Of a stretch of 47,468 nucleotides of DNA, positions 1 to 9,862 are shown piece by piece. The first letter of the stretch is position 1, and every line of letters starts with the position of its first letter. Position numbers and translations under genes: made by a program. Under the pieces are notes generated by a model. That model saw only the letters and a program-made list of their open reading frames with translations. It searched no databases and was not told the origin of the DNA. Origin of the DNA: a virus; the IMG/VR virus record IMGVR_UViG_3300005466_000038, positions 1-47,468 of that record. The stretch is one strand, 5' to 3'.

Positions 1-1014
1 GAAAAGAGCAAGGCCGAGTATGAAGCCTTGAACGCAGCGAATGCAGCGACTCAGCGTGGGATTGTTGAGAAGGGTTACAACGAACTTCCTTCTTACGACA
101 AAGCCGGGAACGCAATAGCTGAACGGCAAATGCAGGAAGTTCTAAAGAACGTGTCTCGGTATAAATTAGGAACCGGAACACCTACGAGTCTTGGTGGGGA
201 TGAATCAAGAATCTTAGCCCAAGGCGCGGCTGACGTAATGCTGCCTTTGAAACAATCCCAGATTGCCAGACGCTACGATCTGTTCGGGAACGAAGCGAAT
301 GTCGAGCGCGGGCTGTACGGGAATGAACAGAATCGAGTAGCGACTTTCAATCCGTATGTCGCAGCTCAGGAGTTTGCCGCTCAACAAGGAACCGCTCAGC
401 AACAGTTCCAATCAGGACAAGCGACAGCCCAAACGATTCAGGCTTTACGCGAGAGAGTGGCGGGGTTGACGTATCAACAAGCCCTACAGTTCTTCAATTT
501 AATTGGGGTGCCGGAACAGATTCGCGCACAGGTTTTGGGTGAACAAATCAACAATCTTGGTAAGCTGGCTCAGTTAGAGGACCAGAGCAGATACAGATCG
601 CTTCAGGACAAGCTCGGTGCAAACTTGTCTCAACCGCAATATTTTGGATTTTCTGCGCCTGGATTCCCCGCGCCACCGAGGTATAACAATTCACCTCCCT
701 ATGTTCCACCAATTGCGCCACCCTCAACCGCGACTTTGGCAAATCCGCGTCGAGGCAATGAACCAATCGTGATAGCGCCAAACTATGGTTACACTGGTGA
801 ACGCGGATACGTCCCAAGTCAATACAATCGGAATCTTGGCGGATTGGATCTGGGACCGGACAATCAGTTTTATCGGACGCAAATTAATCCCGCGACCGGA
901 ATGCCCATTTCCGTGCCGGTGACAGGGACGAATATTAACCTGCCAAACAATTATGACTGGGGGCGTTCAGCGGCTGATCAAGAAGCCTACGCAGCGGCTC
1001 AGCAATTCGAATAA
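1..1014 (+). CDS. Gln/Ala-rich virion-associated-like protein, 5' end missing
   Basis: The reading frame is open from the first base, so the gene begins upstream of the window; the TTG at 28 is only an internal in-frame codon. At least 337 residues are present. The N-terminal two thirds is rich in Ala, Gln and Glu and looks helical, with a QQ-rich stretch near residue 130. The C-terminal third is rich in Pro, Asn, Tyr and Gly (PPYVPP, PNYGYTGERGY), typical of a low-complexity virion protein tail. It ends in TAA three bases before the next start, so it shares an operon with the following coiled-coil protein and the giant protein. No enzymatic motif was seen. I infer an internal or tail-associated virion protein from composition and context only. 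Confidence 0.6.
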   Translation, partial: EKSKAEYEALNAANAATQRGIVEKGYNELPSYDKAGNAIAERQMQEVLKNVSRYKLGTGTPTSLGGDESRILAQGAADVMLPLKQSQIARRYDLFGNEANVERGLYGNEQNRVATFNPYVAAQEFAAQQGTAQQQFQSGQATAQTIQALRERVAGLTYQQALQFFNLIGVPEQIRAQVLGEQINNLGKLAQLEDQSRYRSLQDKLGANLSQPQYFGFSAPGFPAPPRYNNSPPYVPPIAPPSTATLANPRRGNEPIVIAPNYGYTGERGYVPSQYNRNLGGLDLGPDNQFYRTQINPATGMPISVPVTGTNINLPNNYDWGRSAADQEAYAAAQQFE

Positions 1015-1017
1015 AAT

Positions 1018-2004
1018 ATGATCCCATCATTCATGCCGGTAATTGGATCGAGCTTTGACGCAATTGCGGGACAACAAGCGGGTTGGCAAAATTTCAATCG
1101 AGGTGTAGAGGAGAATAACATTGCTCGTGCCGCCCAAGCCCAACAACAGCAGAATCAATGGCTGGCACAATTGGCCGCGCTACAACGGCAGGACGAAGAA
1201 GTGGCAATGAAAAATCGGGCATATTACGACGCGCTGGATTATAGGCTTGGCGAGGACCGGGAACGAAGCCGTAGGTTTGATATTGACACCAAGCTGAGTG
1301 AGCAAAAATTGGCCGATGACAAGAACAGGTACAAATGGCATGAGGATATTCGCAATGCTGACACCAAACAGCAAATGACGGCTATTGAGAATTCGGCCAA
1401 GTTCCTAGCCAAAGACGCAAGAGATTATGCTGAACAATTCAAGGACGCCACAGGAGAGCTTCGGGATGCGACTCAAACACTTGATAAATCAGCGAGCAGC
1501 ATCAAGCCGAGTTCGAGAATTACTTTCACGAAAGCCCGTCAATTTGCGCCGGTTGATATATTGAAAGACGATGTGTTGGCGAGACAGGAAGCAAACGAGG
1601 CAAATATAAGACTCGCTTCTGACAAAGCCCGATACGATCAAGCTGTGCAGAATTATCAATTGCACCTGTCAAACTGGAACGACTTGAAAAAGCGGGCCTC
1701 CCTGGAGCAACTGCAAGTCGGTGATGATGGAACCGTTTATTCGAAATTCCATGACAAAACCTTTGGAAGCCCCCTTAAAGCTCCAGTGACCGAAAGCAAG
1801 CCCGTGGATGAAACGCCCGCAGAGATCCCGTCATGGCTGAAACCGATTGATACGGGTTTTATGAGTGGCGCTATCGGAGCGCCGACAATCCCGGGCGTGT
1901 TTGCTGGTGCCACAACCACTACCGGAACTTTCGCTCCACCGGATTCCCCCAACCCCGCGACACGTCCGCGCCGGTATAACCCCGCTACGGGTCGAATTGA
2001 ATAA
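1018..2004 (+). CDS. Coiled-coil virion-associated-like protein
   Basis: The protein has 328 residues and is unrecognised. Residues about 15-110 and 120-240 are long charged helices (Gln/Ala/Arg/Asp-rich, with EERERSRR-like patterns) expected to form coiled coils. Residues about 255-328 are Pro/Gly/Thr-rich and include PPDSPNP. The start ATG lies 3 bases after the preceding stop. Its TAA is directly followed by the ATG of the 2471-residue gene (TAAATG). Matching architecture (helical body, disordered Pro-rich end) with the preceding protein and tight spacing suggest the three genes make parts of one assembly, perhaps internal virion or ejection proteins. That role is inference; no domain was recognised. 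Confidence 0.65.
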   Translation: MIPSFMPVIGSSFDAIAGQQAGWQNFNRGVEENNIARAAQAQQQQNQWLAQLAALQRQDEEVAMKNRAYYDALDYRLGEDRERSRRFDIDTKLSEQKLADDKNRYKWHEDIRNADTKQQMTAIENSAKFLAKDARDYAEQFKDATGELRDATQTLDKSASSIKPSSRITFTKARQFAPVDILKDDVLARQEANEANIRLASDKARYDQAVQNYQLHLSNWNDLKKRASLEQLQVGDDGTVYSKFHDKTFGSPLKAPVTESKPVDETPAEIPSWLKPIDTGFMSGAIGAPTIPGVFAGATTTTGTFAPPDSPNPATRPRRYNPATGRIE

Positions 2005-5000
2005 ATGCCACAGCAAATTGAGGTTCCTGAGATCGGTCTGGTTGAATTCCCTGATGAGTTTAGCGACGACCAGATCGTGCAGGCGATCAAGCGTGACGCT
2101 CTTGAACGGGAACGCAGCCAGATCCGCGATACCTCTACCGCACAGGAATTCTTTGGCCCATTGGCTCGCAGTCAAGGTCCACTTCCTTTAACCCTTGGCA
2201 TCCCCGCTCTGTTCTCTCCCCGACCAGAGGAAGAAACTCAGGCTCAAAAAGACGAAGCGATACGAGCAGGTGAGGCGTTCAACACTCCTGAAGGGAAACA
2301 ACGGTTAAAAGAGATTCAGGACAAATATCGTGTAGCGAATTTAATCGCCACCCCTGAAGCCAGAGCAAGACTCGCCCGTGATGAACAAGCGGAAATGGCT
2401 TCTATCGGTGTTCAAACCGTGGGATTGGATGAACCTGTTAATCTTCCGAAATTAACCGAGGAAGAAGGCAAAACCCTGTTTGGTGAAGGTCGATTAGGAT
2501 CGGCTGCTGCTTCAGCTCAACGAGCGATAGTCGGGGCCGGGGAAGGATTTGTCAGCCCTGAAGGTGCCGGAATGTTCCTGCCGGGAGCGGTGGGGAAGGC
2601 TTTTGGACAAGCGTTCATGGCGCAAATGGTTAAGAGCATCCCTGAAAAGGTAGCTGAAGCTGCCGGGGCGTACTCAGCGGGAGACGTTAAAACCGGGGAC
2701 ACAGCTTTAATTGACGCGGCGGTGACTTCAGGAATGATTGCGGTGCCACATTTTCTGTCGAGGGGTGAGCGCCCACCAACACTTGAAGACGCTTTTGGTA
2801 AAGAGAACGCAAACGCGATTCGGGACGCGGTGAAACAAGGTCAATCATTCAGGCGCGAACCGACCACAGCGGGGATTGAGACAGAAACCCCCTCGGTATT
2901 TTTCCCAAGGGTTAGACAGACTCAGCCTTACGTCCCGCCAGAACCGGGGCCGATGACTCCCATTCCACCAATTAGACCTTCCCAGGGAAGGATAAGAATA
3001 CCAGCACCAGAAAGGACAGAACCAAATGCCATTCCAATCAGAAGCCCAACGTCGCTACCTTTGGAAAACACATCCAAAACTAGCCAAGAAGTGGACCAGA
3101 AAATACAGGACACCGAAAAATCTACCCTATCACAAGCGGACGAAAACAAGAATCAGAATTCCGCGTTAACGCCTGGGCGAAGCGGGTCCGATTATCTTGG
3201 CCTCGGGTCCGGTTTGGTGGAGGATGCTGTGCTTCCCCCAATCAATAATCTGAAGATTCTCGATACGGTTGTCTCCTCGTTGCCCGTTGCGATGGTGAAC
3301 AATCTCGGTGGGAAGGAGCGGGCGCTTAATATGCTGTTCCATTATCCATCGGTGCTCGGAAACCGACTTGCCGTTGATTTTCCGTCTGACATAGCGCCCC
3401 TTTCCAACAGCCTTAAAAGCGCAATTGCATTTTTGAGAACAAAACTTCCTACTTCCGACTTGGCTAGGGGAGACTTGGAAATGCTTACCGCACTGACCGC
3501 ACTCGATAATAGTTTGGTTGAAGTTGGACGGGGATCGCCCGGTGACAGCCAGCAATTGGGCAGCCTTAATCTGGGGCAATCCGAGAAATTGGCATCGCTG
3601 GGAACAAAATCTAGCAGTGTGGATTCGGTAGGCCCTAAAGTGGAAGGTAGCGCCACAAAACTCGCAAGCCCTAGTCATCTAGACAAGGTGCATGTAGGCG
3701 ATAGGAATAGCAAGGATTTACCAGTAGAATCTAAGGCACTAGAAAAGGTAGAGTTCAAACAGGGCGAACCTGTCAGGTCTGGAAAAATTGAAGGTGAATT
3801 AGCAATTTATGATGACGGTAGGGTTGCCATTCGAAACAAGTCGGGAGAATTCCCAGTCACAGCCGAGTCCATTGAAAGGTTGGAACCTTCCCCCGCCCCA
3901 GTACAACCCCCTGAAGTATTACGGGCTGGTGGATCTGGCAATGAAGGTGAAGCCAAAGCGCAGGAAGCGAAAGCGCCCAAGTTCAAACTCACATTCGAAC
4001 AATTCCTAGAGGCACCCAGAGAAGGAGAGTTGTTGGACGCACTAAGAACCCTTCCCAAATCTGAACCAACCCCAGAGCAGAAAGCGGCCAAGGCCAAATA
4101 TGACGCAGCGTCGGAAGCCGTGGACAAAGCTGGCCTGTCATGGATTTATGATCGCGCAGATCCAGCTAAGGCAAAAATGGTCGATGCGGGGCTGAGAAGG
4201 TTGCCCAAGTCCAAGAAGAAAATCATTGATGCTTATGAGTCAGCCCTAAACGAACAGACCAAGGCATATTCCGGCGAGCGTGAAACGCGACAAAAACAGC
4301 TTTATGACAAGGCGGTCGAGGCTGGAATTATCGAGAACCCAAAAGCTGTTGTTTCCGAACCAGAAATCAAACCGCCGCCGCCAAAAAACCCTGCAACAGT
4401 TGAGCCAGCAGACGTTCTCAGCCGCGAAAAGGTTGTCAAAATCTCACCCCCCGAAGGCTCAACGCAGATCCGTGTCACCGATACCAAAGGCCGTGTCTCC
4501 GTACAGCCTCTAACCGAGTTAAAGAAAGGCAATCCCTTCCAAGGGGTGGACATAGCCAAGATCGAAGCAGGCACAATCGAACGCGGGGGCAAGTTCAAAC
4601 CCATGGCGGGAGAGGTTAAGGTTGAGGCAAAATCCGAAAAAGAAAATGCGACCAAGAAATCAACTGAGTCCGAGGTTAGTTCAAATGTCGAAGGAAATCA
4701 GCCGGGAATGGGCGGCTCTACACCGGAAACAGGTGAGCAAGGACGTATCCGACAGGATTTACAAAGCAGCGGAGCAGTTCTATGGACAGACGGTGGTGAA
4801 ATCCAAAGAATATTTGATAATTCCAACCAACTCACTCGCCCTAGGACAAAGAGGCTTATCACCGGGACAGAGGTGCCAATACGTTCTGCTCAAGCGAAAG
4901 CGGATCGTGAGGTTTTTAATAAAACGCGGGTCTTCCTTGCGCGAAACGACCAAGGCAATGTATTGGGGCGAGCCTCCGACATTCTTGCCCACCGGCTCCT

Positions 5001-8000
5001 TTTCGCTTCAGGTAAAGAAAGCCCCTCATTACTTTCCGGGGAAAGGCTACCGAACCAAGTTCGTGAATCGGCTGATGTGCTACACGCACTCTTTGTAAAA
5101 CTCAAAGGGTTGCGGGTAATGGTGCGTGAGTTCGGCCCAAAAGACGAAGCACTAGCTAGATATGAGACTCCAAAGGGGTTAGGCGATTTCATTTCAATCA
5201 ACGCCAGAGAGCTGCGAAATTCGAATCTCTCCGATCCGGCAAATTCAGCACTATGGAACGCGGTGTTAGTTGAGGAGCTTTTACATTCCGCAACAGCGAG
5301 GGTTACAACCAAGAGCGAGATTGAGGCTGTTTGGCATTCTCTTTCAAAACAGGAACAGGCTCAGATTAGACAGGCGTACGATCCCGAGAATCGCCGTCCC
5401 AACATGAATCCGTACGAGTTGGGAATGGAATATACCCGGGTTATCTTACAGGACCGACTCAGCGGGAAAGTCTCCGAGCATCACGGTCCAATAACCAAAG
5501 CGTTCAAAGTCGTTCTGGAGCGTATCCTCAATTTCTTGCGTGAAGCTTTTGGTGAAAAACCCGAGAACGACATTGCACGCCAGATCATTGAACGAATCGA
5601 ATCCGCAATCAAGGGCGAGAAACCAATTGAACGGAGCGTATTCGAACCCGGAGAAGACTCTATAGCGTCAGGGATACGACAGGGGGAGGAAAAGGAACGA
5701 CTTCGAAACCGTCAGGTCATGGGCATTCGCCAAGGCCCATTACAGGAGGTCGAGAGCATATTCGAACAGCGCAAAGCCATTCAGGACCATTTCTTTAATG
5801 GAAGTTCCGAAGTAACCGAAGCCAACACCAAGAACGCTTGGGATATGGCTCAGGAATTAACCGGAGAAGGAGGAGGCAGAAATACTGGAATCATTTCTGC
5901 CATCGTCCGCGACGTGACCGGGAAAGAGTCTGTCGGCATGGCCCCAGCCTTGGCCCTGGTCGAACTTCGCAACTACGCCCTGAAGCTGGCCAACCAGGGT
6001 GATAGATCGTTAATGAAGTATTTGGTCGAGTCCCGAATTTCGGTCATGGACCCTGGTTCAGTCTTAGACCCTACTCAAGCTGGTCGAACCTTGAGAGCCT
6101 TAGCTGAATCCCAATCTCCATTCTGGGAAAACGTAATTCGAGTTACGAGAGAACGCGAGAAAGCGGCGGGCCGTGCTCTGGGTGTGGGTGAGGAATTGTT
6201 TCATAAGTTAATGGATACGGTCGAGAACCTGAAACTAAGCGTTGAGGAAGTCGAAGGCCGGATGCCGGAAGATTTAACCGGGAAGGTTAAGAGAAAACCC
6301 AAAGAGGAAGCCATTGAGGACGAAATGGAATCCGGCAGACAAGAGGACGCCAATAACGCGGAGAAAACCGCTAGATCGATTCTTCACCAGTACGAACTTA
6401 AACAAGGTGCGGAATGGTTGAAACCCGATCATAAAAATATCGTCCGTGAAATCGTCAAAGAATTTCTGACCCCAAAGAAAGGCGAAGAAAAAGCTTTAGC
6501 CGAGGAAAGTTTCACCCGCGATCTGACCGACAGATTGGTTGCGGTCGAAGTCAATCCCCGAACAGCCCGTGATTTAGCGCAGACAGTTTGGAATGAAGCG
6601 TACACACGTTGGGCTAATCGCAGAGTCAGGGCTATTAACCGCGCCGGGGAATCGGCTGGACCGTTACGAGGGTTAATCGAGGAAATCTTATCAACCCCAT
6701 ATCAAGCACAGCATGACCCAGCTTGGAGACAATCGGTGGCTGAACGTTGGTTCATGTCGAAAGGATTGACTCGTGAACAATCCGTTCCAGCGGCGAAAAT
6801 GTTCAATCAACAATTCGAATCGGCCTTACAACAAGCCGCCGAACGCGTTGCAAGACGAGTCCTTGAAGGGAAAGCTGAACCTGAATCGATCAATGACGTG
6901 GTTAAAGCGATTCGGTTAGGACTGACTGATCCAAGTAAGAATTGGGCGGATACTATTGCTCAAAGAGAGGGGTGGAAGCCGTTAAGTCCTGAACAGCAGA
7001 CCTTGGTTGCCAAGCTGGAACTAGAGCGGAACAACCCAGCTTTGTCCCCATCCGAAACGGCGAGCATTAACGAGCGTATGATGGCCGTGTTTCGTCACGC
7101 CGGGACTCGTCAAGGTCAGGTGATGCAGAGATTAGCCGAGAGTTTCACCAATAGTCTTCTTTCAGGGATACGGACCATGACGATTCAGCTTGAGCCGATC
7201 ATAATGACGATCCGTGATTATCCCATCGCGGCTTTGACCGACCCAAAGAACGCCCTTAATTTCCTGTCCACGATCTACAAGTCGCACCGGGACAATTTTA
7301 CTAAAGCACTGAAATACGGCTGGCAACATGACGCCTACGGGTTCCATCTTCAGGAAATAGATCGAAGCCATAACGCGCTTAAAACGTGGTGGGAAGATTT
7401 GGAGAAGGAATACAATCAGACCAAGAACCCTGCTAAAAAAGCGTGGGTCAGAGCGCGGCAGATTTACGCCTCTCAACAGTACGTTTCCCGGTTATTGAAT
7501 AGCATAGACAACGCAATGATGGCCGGGGCGCAACCATGGAAACTGGCTTACTACTCCAGCATCGCTTTTAAAGAAGCCGGGATCAGCACCTCAAGAATCG
7601 GGGATCTGGTGGACGCTGTGAATCTCGGACGGCGAGCGGCCTACGAGGAAGCAATCAAAGGAGGAGCTGACCCGGACGCAGCAAGCCAACGTGCTGATTG
7701 GGCTATCCGGCAGATTGTTTCGGATTTTGTTAATAACGCAACTGGAAGCGAAACCCTTGGAGCCAAGGTGATCAAATCCGCTGAGAATGACGGCTATTCC
7801 ATGGTTGGACGCAGAGCGCAAGGGATTAAAGAAATGGACGAAGGATTATTGTCCACTCCAATGAATCACGTCATGGAATGGCTTTCTCATCTTCGAAGTA
7901 AAGGCGGCGGGCCGTCCATTTGGTCCACGGCGATCTTTGGGTTTGTTAATATCCCATTCAGAACCGCTCGCTATTGGGCGCAGTTCAGTCCCTATGGATT

Positions 8001-9420
8001 GCTCCGTTCGGGAATACACGAATATCGGACCAATCGCGGATTAGATACCTTCTGGAAACAATCCTACGGGACAGAGCTTCAGGCCAGGGCGCGGTTAAGA
8101 GAAGCAATCGCTGGGACTGTGGTTCTGGGACTTGCCACAGCCTGGGGCGCGGCTAACAGCACGGCGGATGACAAAGCTGGAGAGGAAAATCTTGGACTTT
8201 ACATCACTGGCGCTGGCCCAACCAACCGAGTTTTGAAAGACGCCTGGGCCAAAGCCGGGTGGAAACAATACTCGCTCAATTTTATCATCGGCGGTCATAA
8301 GGTTGCCATCCCATTAACGCGAGTTGGCGAGGCGATCATGTATCCGTTCATGCTCGCAGCGGCAGGGGATGACGCTAAATGGAAAATGAAAGAGGCTCAA
8401 GCTGCTGGCCGTCCCGCTCCCGGCCCGGTTGCGAATTATTTGAACACTTTGATTGGGGAATACTTTTCCATGAGCGGTCAACGAGGTGTTTTCCAAGGAA
8501 TTAGTCAGATCCATGAGCTTACCAAAGGCGGAAACACCGTCTTAAAGGCGATTGCCAAGGAAATAGGCACGGTAGCCTCTGGTCTGGTGATGCCGTTTAA
8601 ACAATTAGCCCAATCCGTGGCTGATATGTTCGTCGGTCCACTTGATTACTCAAGCGCCTCCAGCATCGTAGCCAATCAATTCCCAATTCTAGGACTTCCA
8701 TGGCAACATGAAGCGGTCAATAGGTTCGGAGATACCATGTATGACCGTTCATGGTACGGAAAAATGGCCAGAACCGGCATACCGATAGCGATACAGGTTT
8801 CCAAAAACCCACAAAACGAAGCGATCTACAACGATGTTCTACTGCAAAAAGGCGTAGCACCCCCGGCCATCCTCCGATCCAAGCTTGAAGAACGATATGG
8901 ACCCCTGACAAATGCTGAATTTGCCAAGTTTGCACAGATATCCGGTTATTTACTCAAGAAAACGGTCTTAGATAACGTTGAAGGACTCAAGAAAGCACCT
9001 TCTGAAGCCGTGGATAAGTTCCTAGACCGTGCTGCGACTCAAGCCAACACCCAAGCCGAGGCGCAAATGCAGCTTTTACGGGTTAAACCCAAAAAAGAGC
9101 CAGAATCAGCCGGTGGATCACCCCCTACAGCGTCGATTCGTGGCATATCCGGTCCCCCAGGTGGAAATCTGAGCCAAGCCGGGGGCGGATCGGTGGGTGG
9201 AGGCGCTTCCTACAGGCCAGTTTCTACCCGTCTAGGAGGCTCTACAGGCTCTCGCAGGCCGTCTTTGGGTAAAATCTCCCCATCCAGCCCTATTCGAAGC
9301 TCTAGAAGCCGATTAAGACGGTTGGTAAGCGGTAGATTACCGAGTCGGAGCCGGGGTAGGATACGAATAAGCCGACCCAAGAACCGGATTAGGCTTGGCA
9401 GACGGATTCGCTTAGCGTAG
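2005..9420 (+). CDS. Giant (2471 aa) polyvalent/internal virion-like protein with Arg-rich tail
   Basis: This is the longest gene in the window. Residues 1-35 carry a short motif (VEFPDEFSDDQIVQAI) common at the start of large phage ejected or polyvalent proteins. Residues about 290-390 are Pro/Ser-rich linker, and about 388-558 is the stretch whose complement encodes an HNH endonuclease. Around 1088-1098 lies a degenerate zincin-like helix (EELLHSA) in which the first His of HExxH is replaced. Residues about 1200-1900 are long charged helices. About 1970-2250 is an amphipathic or hydrophobic region with possible membrane-active helices, resembling C-terminal domains of large polyvalent phage proteins. 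The last 69 residues contain about 20 Arg and no acidic residue. A likely role is a DNA-associated protein ejected with the genome. The family assignment is by eye and tentative, but the reading frame itself is certain. Confidence 0.75.
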   Translation: MPQQIEVPEIGLVEFPDEFSDDQIVQAIKRDALERERSQIRDTSTAQEFFGPLARSQGPLPLTLGIPALFSPRPEEETQAQKDEAIRAGEAFNTPEGKQRLKEIQDKYRVANLIATPEARARLARDEQAEMASIGVQTVGLDEPVNLPKLTEEEGKTLFGEGRLGSAAASAQRAIVGAGEGFVSPEGAGMFLPGAVGKAFGQAFMAQMVKSIPEKVAEAAGAYSAGDVKTGDTALIDAAVTSGMIAVPHFLSRGERPPTLEDAFGKENANAIRDAVKQGQSFRREPTTAGIETETPSVFFPRVRQTQPYVPPEPGPMTPIPPIRPSQGRIRIPAPERTEPNAIPIRSPTSLPLENTSKTSQEVDQKIQDTEKSTLSQADENKNQNSALTPGRSGSDYLGLGSGLVEDAVLPPINNLKILDTVVSSLPVAMVNNLGGKERALNMLFHYPSVLGNRLAVDFPSDIAPLSNSLKSAIAFLRTKLPTSDLARGDLEMLTALTALDNSLVEVGRGSPGDSQQLGSLNLGQSEKLASLGTKSSSVDSVGPKVEGSATKLASPSHLDKVHVGDRNSKDLPVESKALEKVEFKQGEPVRSGKIEGELAIYDDGRVAIRNKSGEFPVTAESIERLEPSPAPVQPPEVLRAGGSGNEGEAKAQEAKAPKFKLTFEQFLEAPREGELLDALRTLPKSEPTPEQKAAKAKYDAASEAVDKAGLSWIYDRADPAKAKMVDAGLRRLPKSKKKIIDAYESALNEQTKAYSGERETRQKQLYDKAVEAGIIENPKAVVSEPEIKPPPPKNPATVEPADVLSREKVVKISPPEGSTQIRVTDTKGRVSVQPLTELKKGNPFQGVDIAKIEAGTIERGGKFKPMAGEVKVEAKSEKENATKKSTESEVSSNVEGNQPGMGGSTPETGEQGRIRQDLQSSGAVLWTDGGEIQRIFDNSNQLTRPRTKRLITGTEVPIRSAQAKADREVFNKTRVFLARNDQGNVLGRASDILAHRLLFASGKESPSLLSGERLPNQVRESADVLHALFVKLKGLRVMVREFGPKDEALARYETPKGLGDFISINARELRNSNLSDPANSALWNAVLVEELLHSATARVTTKSEIEAVWHSLSKQEQAQIRQAYDPENRRPNMNPYELGMEYTRVILQDRLSGKVSEHHGPITKAFKVVLERILNFLREAFGEKPENDIARQIIERIESAIKGEKPIERSVFEPGEDSIASGIRQGEEKERLRNRQVMGIRQGPLQEVESIFEQRKAIQDHFFNGSSEVTEANTKNAWDMAQELTGEGGGRNTGIISAIVRDVTGKESVGMAPALALVELRNYALKLANQGDRSLMKYLVESRISVMDPGSVLDPTQAGRTLRALAESQSPFWENVIRVTREREKAAGRALGVGEELFHKLMDTVENLKLSVEEVEGRMPEDLTGKVKRKPKEEAIEDEMESGRQEDANNAEKTARSILHQYELKQGAEWLKPDHKNIVREIVKEFLTPKKGEEKALAEESFTRDLTDRLVAVEVNPRTARDLAQTVWNEAYTRWANRRVRAINRAGESAGPLRGLIEEILSTPYQAQHDPAWRQSVAERWFMSKGLTREQSVPAAKMFNQQFESALQQAAERVARRVLEGKAEPESINDVVKAIRLGLTDPSKNWADTIAQREGWKPLSPEQQTLVAKLELERNNPALSPSETASINERMMAVFRHAGTRQGQVMQRLAESFTNSLLSGIRTMTIQLEPIIMTIRDYPIAALTDPKNALNFLSTIYKSHRDNFTKALKYGWQHDAYGFHLQEIDRSHNALKTWWEDLEKEYNQTKNPAKKAWVRARQIYASQQYVSRLLNSIDNAMMAGAQPWKLAYYSSIAFKEAGISTSRIGDLVDAVNLGRRAAYEEAIKGGADPDAASQRADWAIRQIVSDFVNNATGSETLGAKVIKSAENDGYSMVGRRAQGIKEMDEGLLSTPMNHVMEWLSHLRSKGGGPSIWSTAIFGFVNIPFRTARYWAQFSPYGLLRSGIHEYRTNRGLDTFWKQSYGTELQARARLREAIAGTVVLGLATAWGAANSTADDKAGEENLGLYITGAGPTNRVLKDAWAKAGWKQYSLNFIIGGHKVAIPLTRVGEAIMYPFMLAAAGDDAKWKMKEAQAAGRPAPGPVANYLNTLIGEYFSMSGQRGVFQGISQIHELTKGGNTVLKAIAKEIGTVASGLVMPFKQLAQSVADMFVGPLDYSSASSIVANQFPILGLPWQHEAVNRFGDTMYDRSWYGKMARTGIPIAIQVSKNPQNEAIYNDVLLQKGVAPPAILRSKLEERYGPLTNAEFAKFAQISGYLLKKTVLDNVEGLKKAPSEAVDKFLDRAATQANTQAEAQMQLLRVKPKKEPESAGGSPPTASIRGISGPPGGNLSQAGGGSVGGGASYRPVSTRLGGSTGSRRPSLGKISPSSPIRSSRSRLRRLVSGRLPSRSRGRIRISRPKNRIRLGRRIRLA
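3166..3678 (-). CDS. HNH homing endonuclease nested antisense in the giant gene
   Basis: The 170-residue product has two treble-clef-like zinc fingers (C5, C8, C25, C29 and C60, C63, C80, C84) followed by a classic phage HNH nuclease core. The core has HRW at 109-111, the HHRNG motif at 128-132, N137 and the ENLQII strand at 140-145. Such proteins cut DNA and usually promote spread of their own gene. This one lies wholly inside the giant gene on the opposite strand. Its codons are exactly in register with host-gene codons (3676-3678 is a codon in both), and the giant frame passes through without a stop. None of its 8 Leu and 11 Ser codons is TTA, CTA or TCA, which would stop the giant frame. 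No clear Shine-Dalgarno or strong promoter was seen upstream. Confidence 0.85.
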   Translation of the reverse strand: MTRACEFCGATFHFRAYRIHTARFCSQRCQFLGLPQIKAAQLLAVTGRSPSNFNQTIIECGQCGKHFQVSPSQVGSRKFCSQKCNCAFKAVGKGRYVRRKINGKSVSEHRWIMEQHIKRPLLPTEIVHHRNGQRGDNRIENLQIIDWGKHSILHQTGPEAKIIGPASPRR

Positions 9421-9429
9421 TTGTTTTCT

Positions 9430-9837
9430 ATGCACTTACCCGGTCCCAGCCGAGAAACCCTAGCCCAACTTCATACGGATCTGCCGGGGATGGTGAGTGA
9501 CCTTGAGCAGAAACGCCAATTCCGAGGTCAAAAGTCGTCTAAATTAGCCAAACCAACCAAGATTTGCGAAGTCTGCGGGAAAGGGTACGAATTCAAACTG
9601 ATCACGAGCGGACTACCAGACATGGGCGGGTGCGAACCGTGCCGGAAACTGCTGAGCGAGGGTTGGGTTGCGTTCGTGGCCGACAACAGATATTCATTCG
9701 TCAAATCCGACCTTTCAGACATTGCCCATTGGCGAGGGCATGTTGTTCACATCAGTCCCGAACACATGGACACACTGGAGATTAGATTCAAACTCAAGGC
9801 CCTTGAAAAATCCGAGTCTGACCCAAAAGCTGGATAA
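9430..9837 (+). CDS. Small zinc-ribbon protein
   Basis: The protein has 135 residues from ATG 9430; a TTG at 9421 directly after the giant gene's stop is an alternative start. It contains two Cys pairs (CEVC near residue 46 and CEPC near 69), which should bind one zinc, with a basic N-terminal segment and a mixed alpha/beta C-terminal half. It follows the giant gene by 9 bases and is probably cotranscribed. No catalytic motif is visible. Small zinc-ribbon proteins of this kind are common in phages and usually unassigned, so I give no function. Confidence 0.6.
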   Translation: MHLPGPSRETLAQLHTDLPGMVSDLEQKRQFRGQKSSKLAKPTKICEVCGKGYEFKLITSGLPDMGGCEPCRKLLSEGWVAFVADNRYSFVKSDLSDIAHWRGHVVHISPEHMDTLEIRFKLKALEKSESDPKAG

Positions 9838-9862
9838 GTGCCCCCCATTTCTCTGCTGGGTG

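Noticed and set aside
3166-3678. The antisense HNH frame as a chance shadow
   Set aside because: It has eight zinc-ligand cysteines in two CxxC...CxxxC sets and a complete HNH core, which chance would not give.
4622-5098. A 158-codon plus-strand frame inside the giant gene
   Set aside because: It lies in another frame of the giant gene, whose own frame continues without change in character. No motif or ribosome site supports it.
9668-9862. Upstream extension of the small basic protein
   Set aside because: It overlaps the zinc-ribbon gene in a different frame, and a good ATG exists at 9863.
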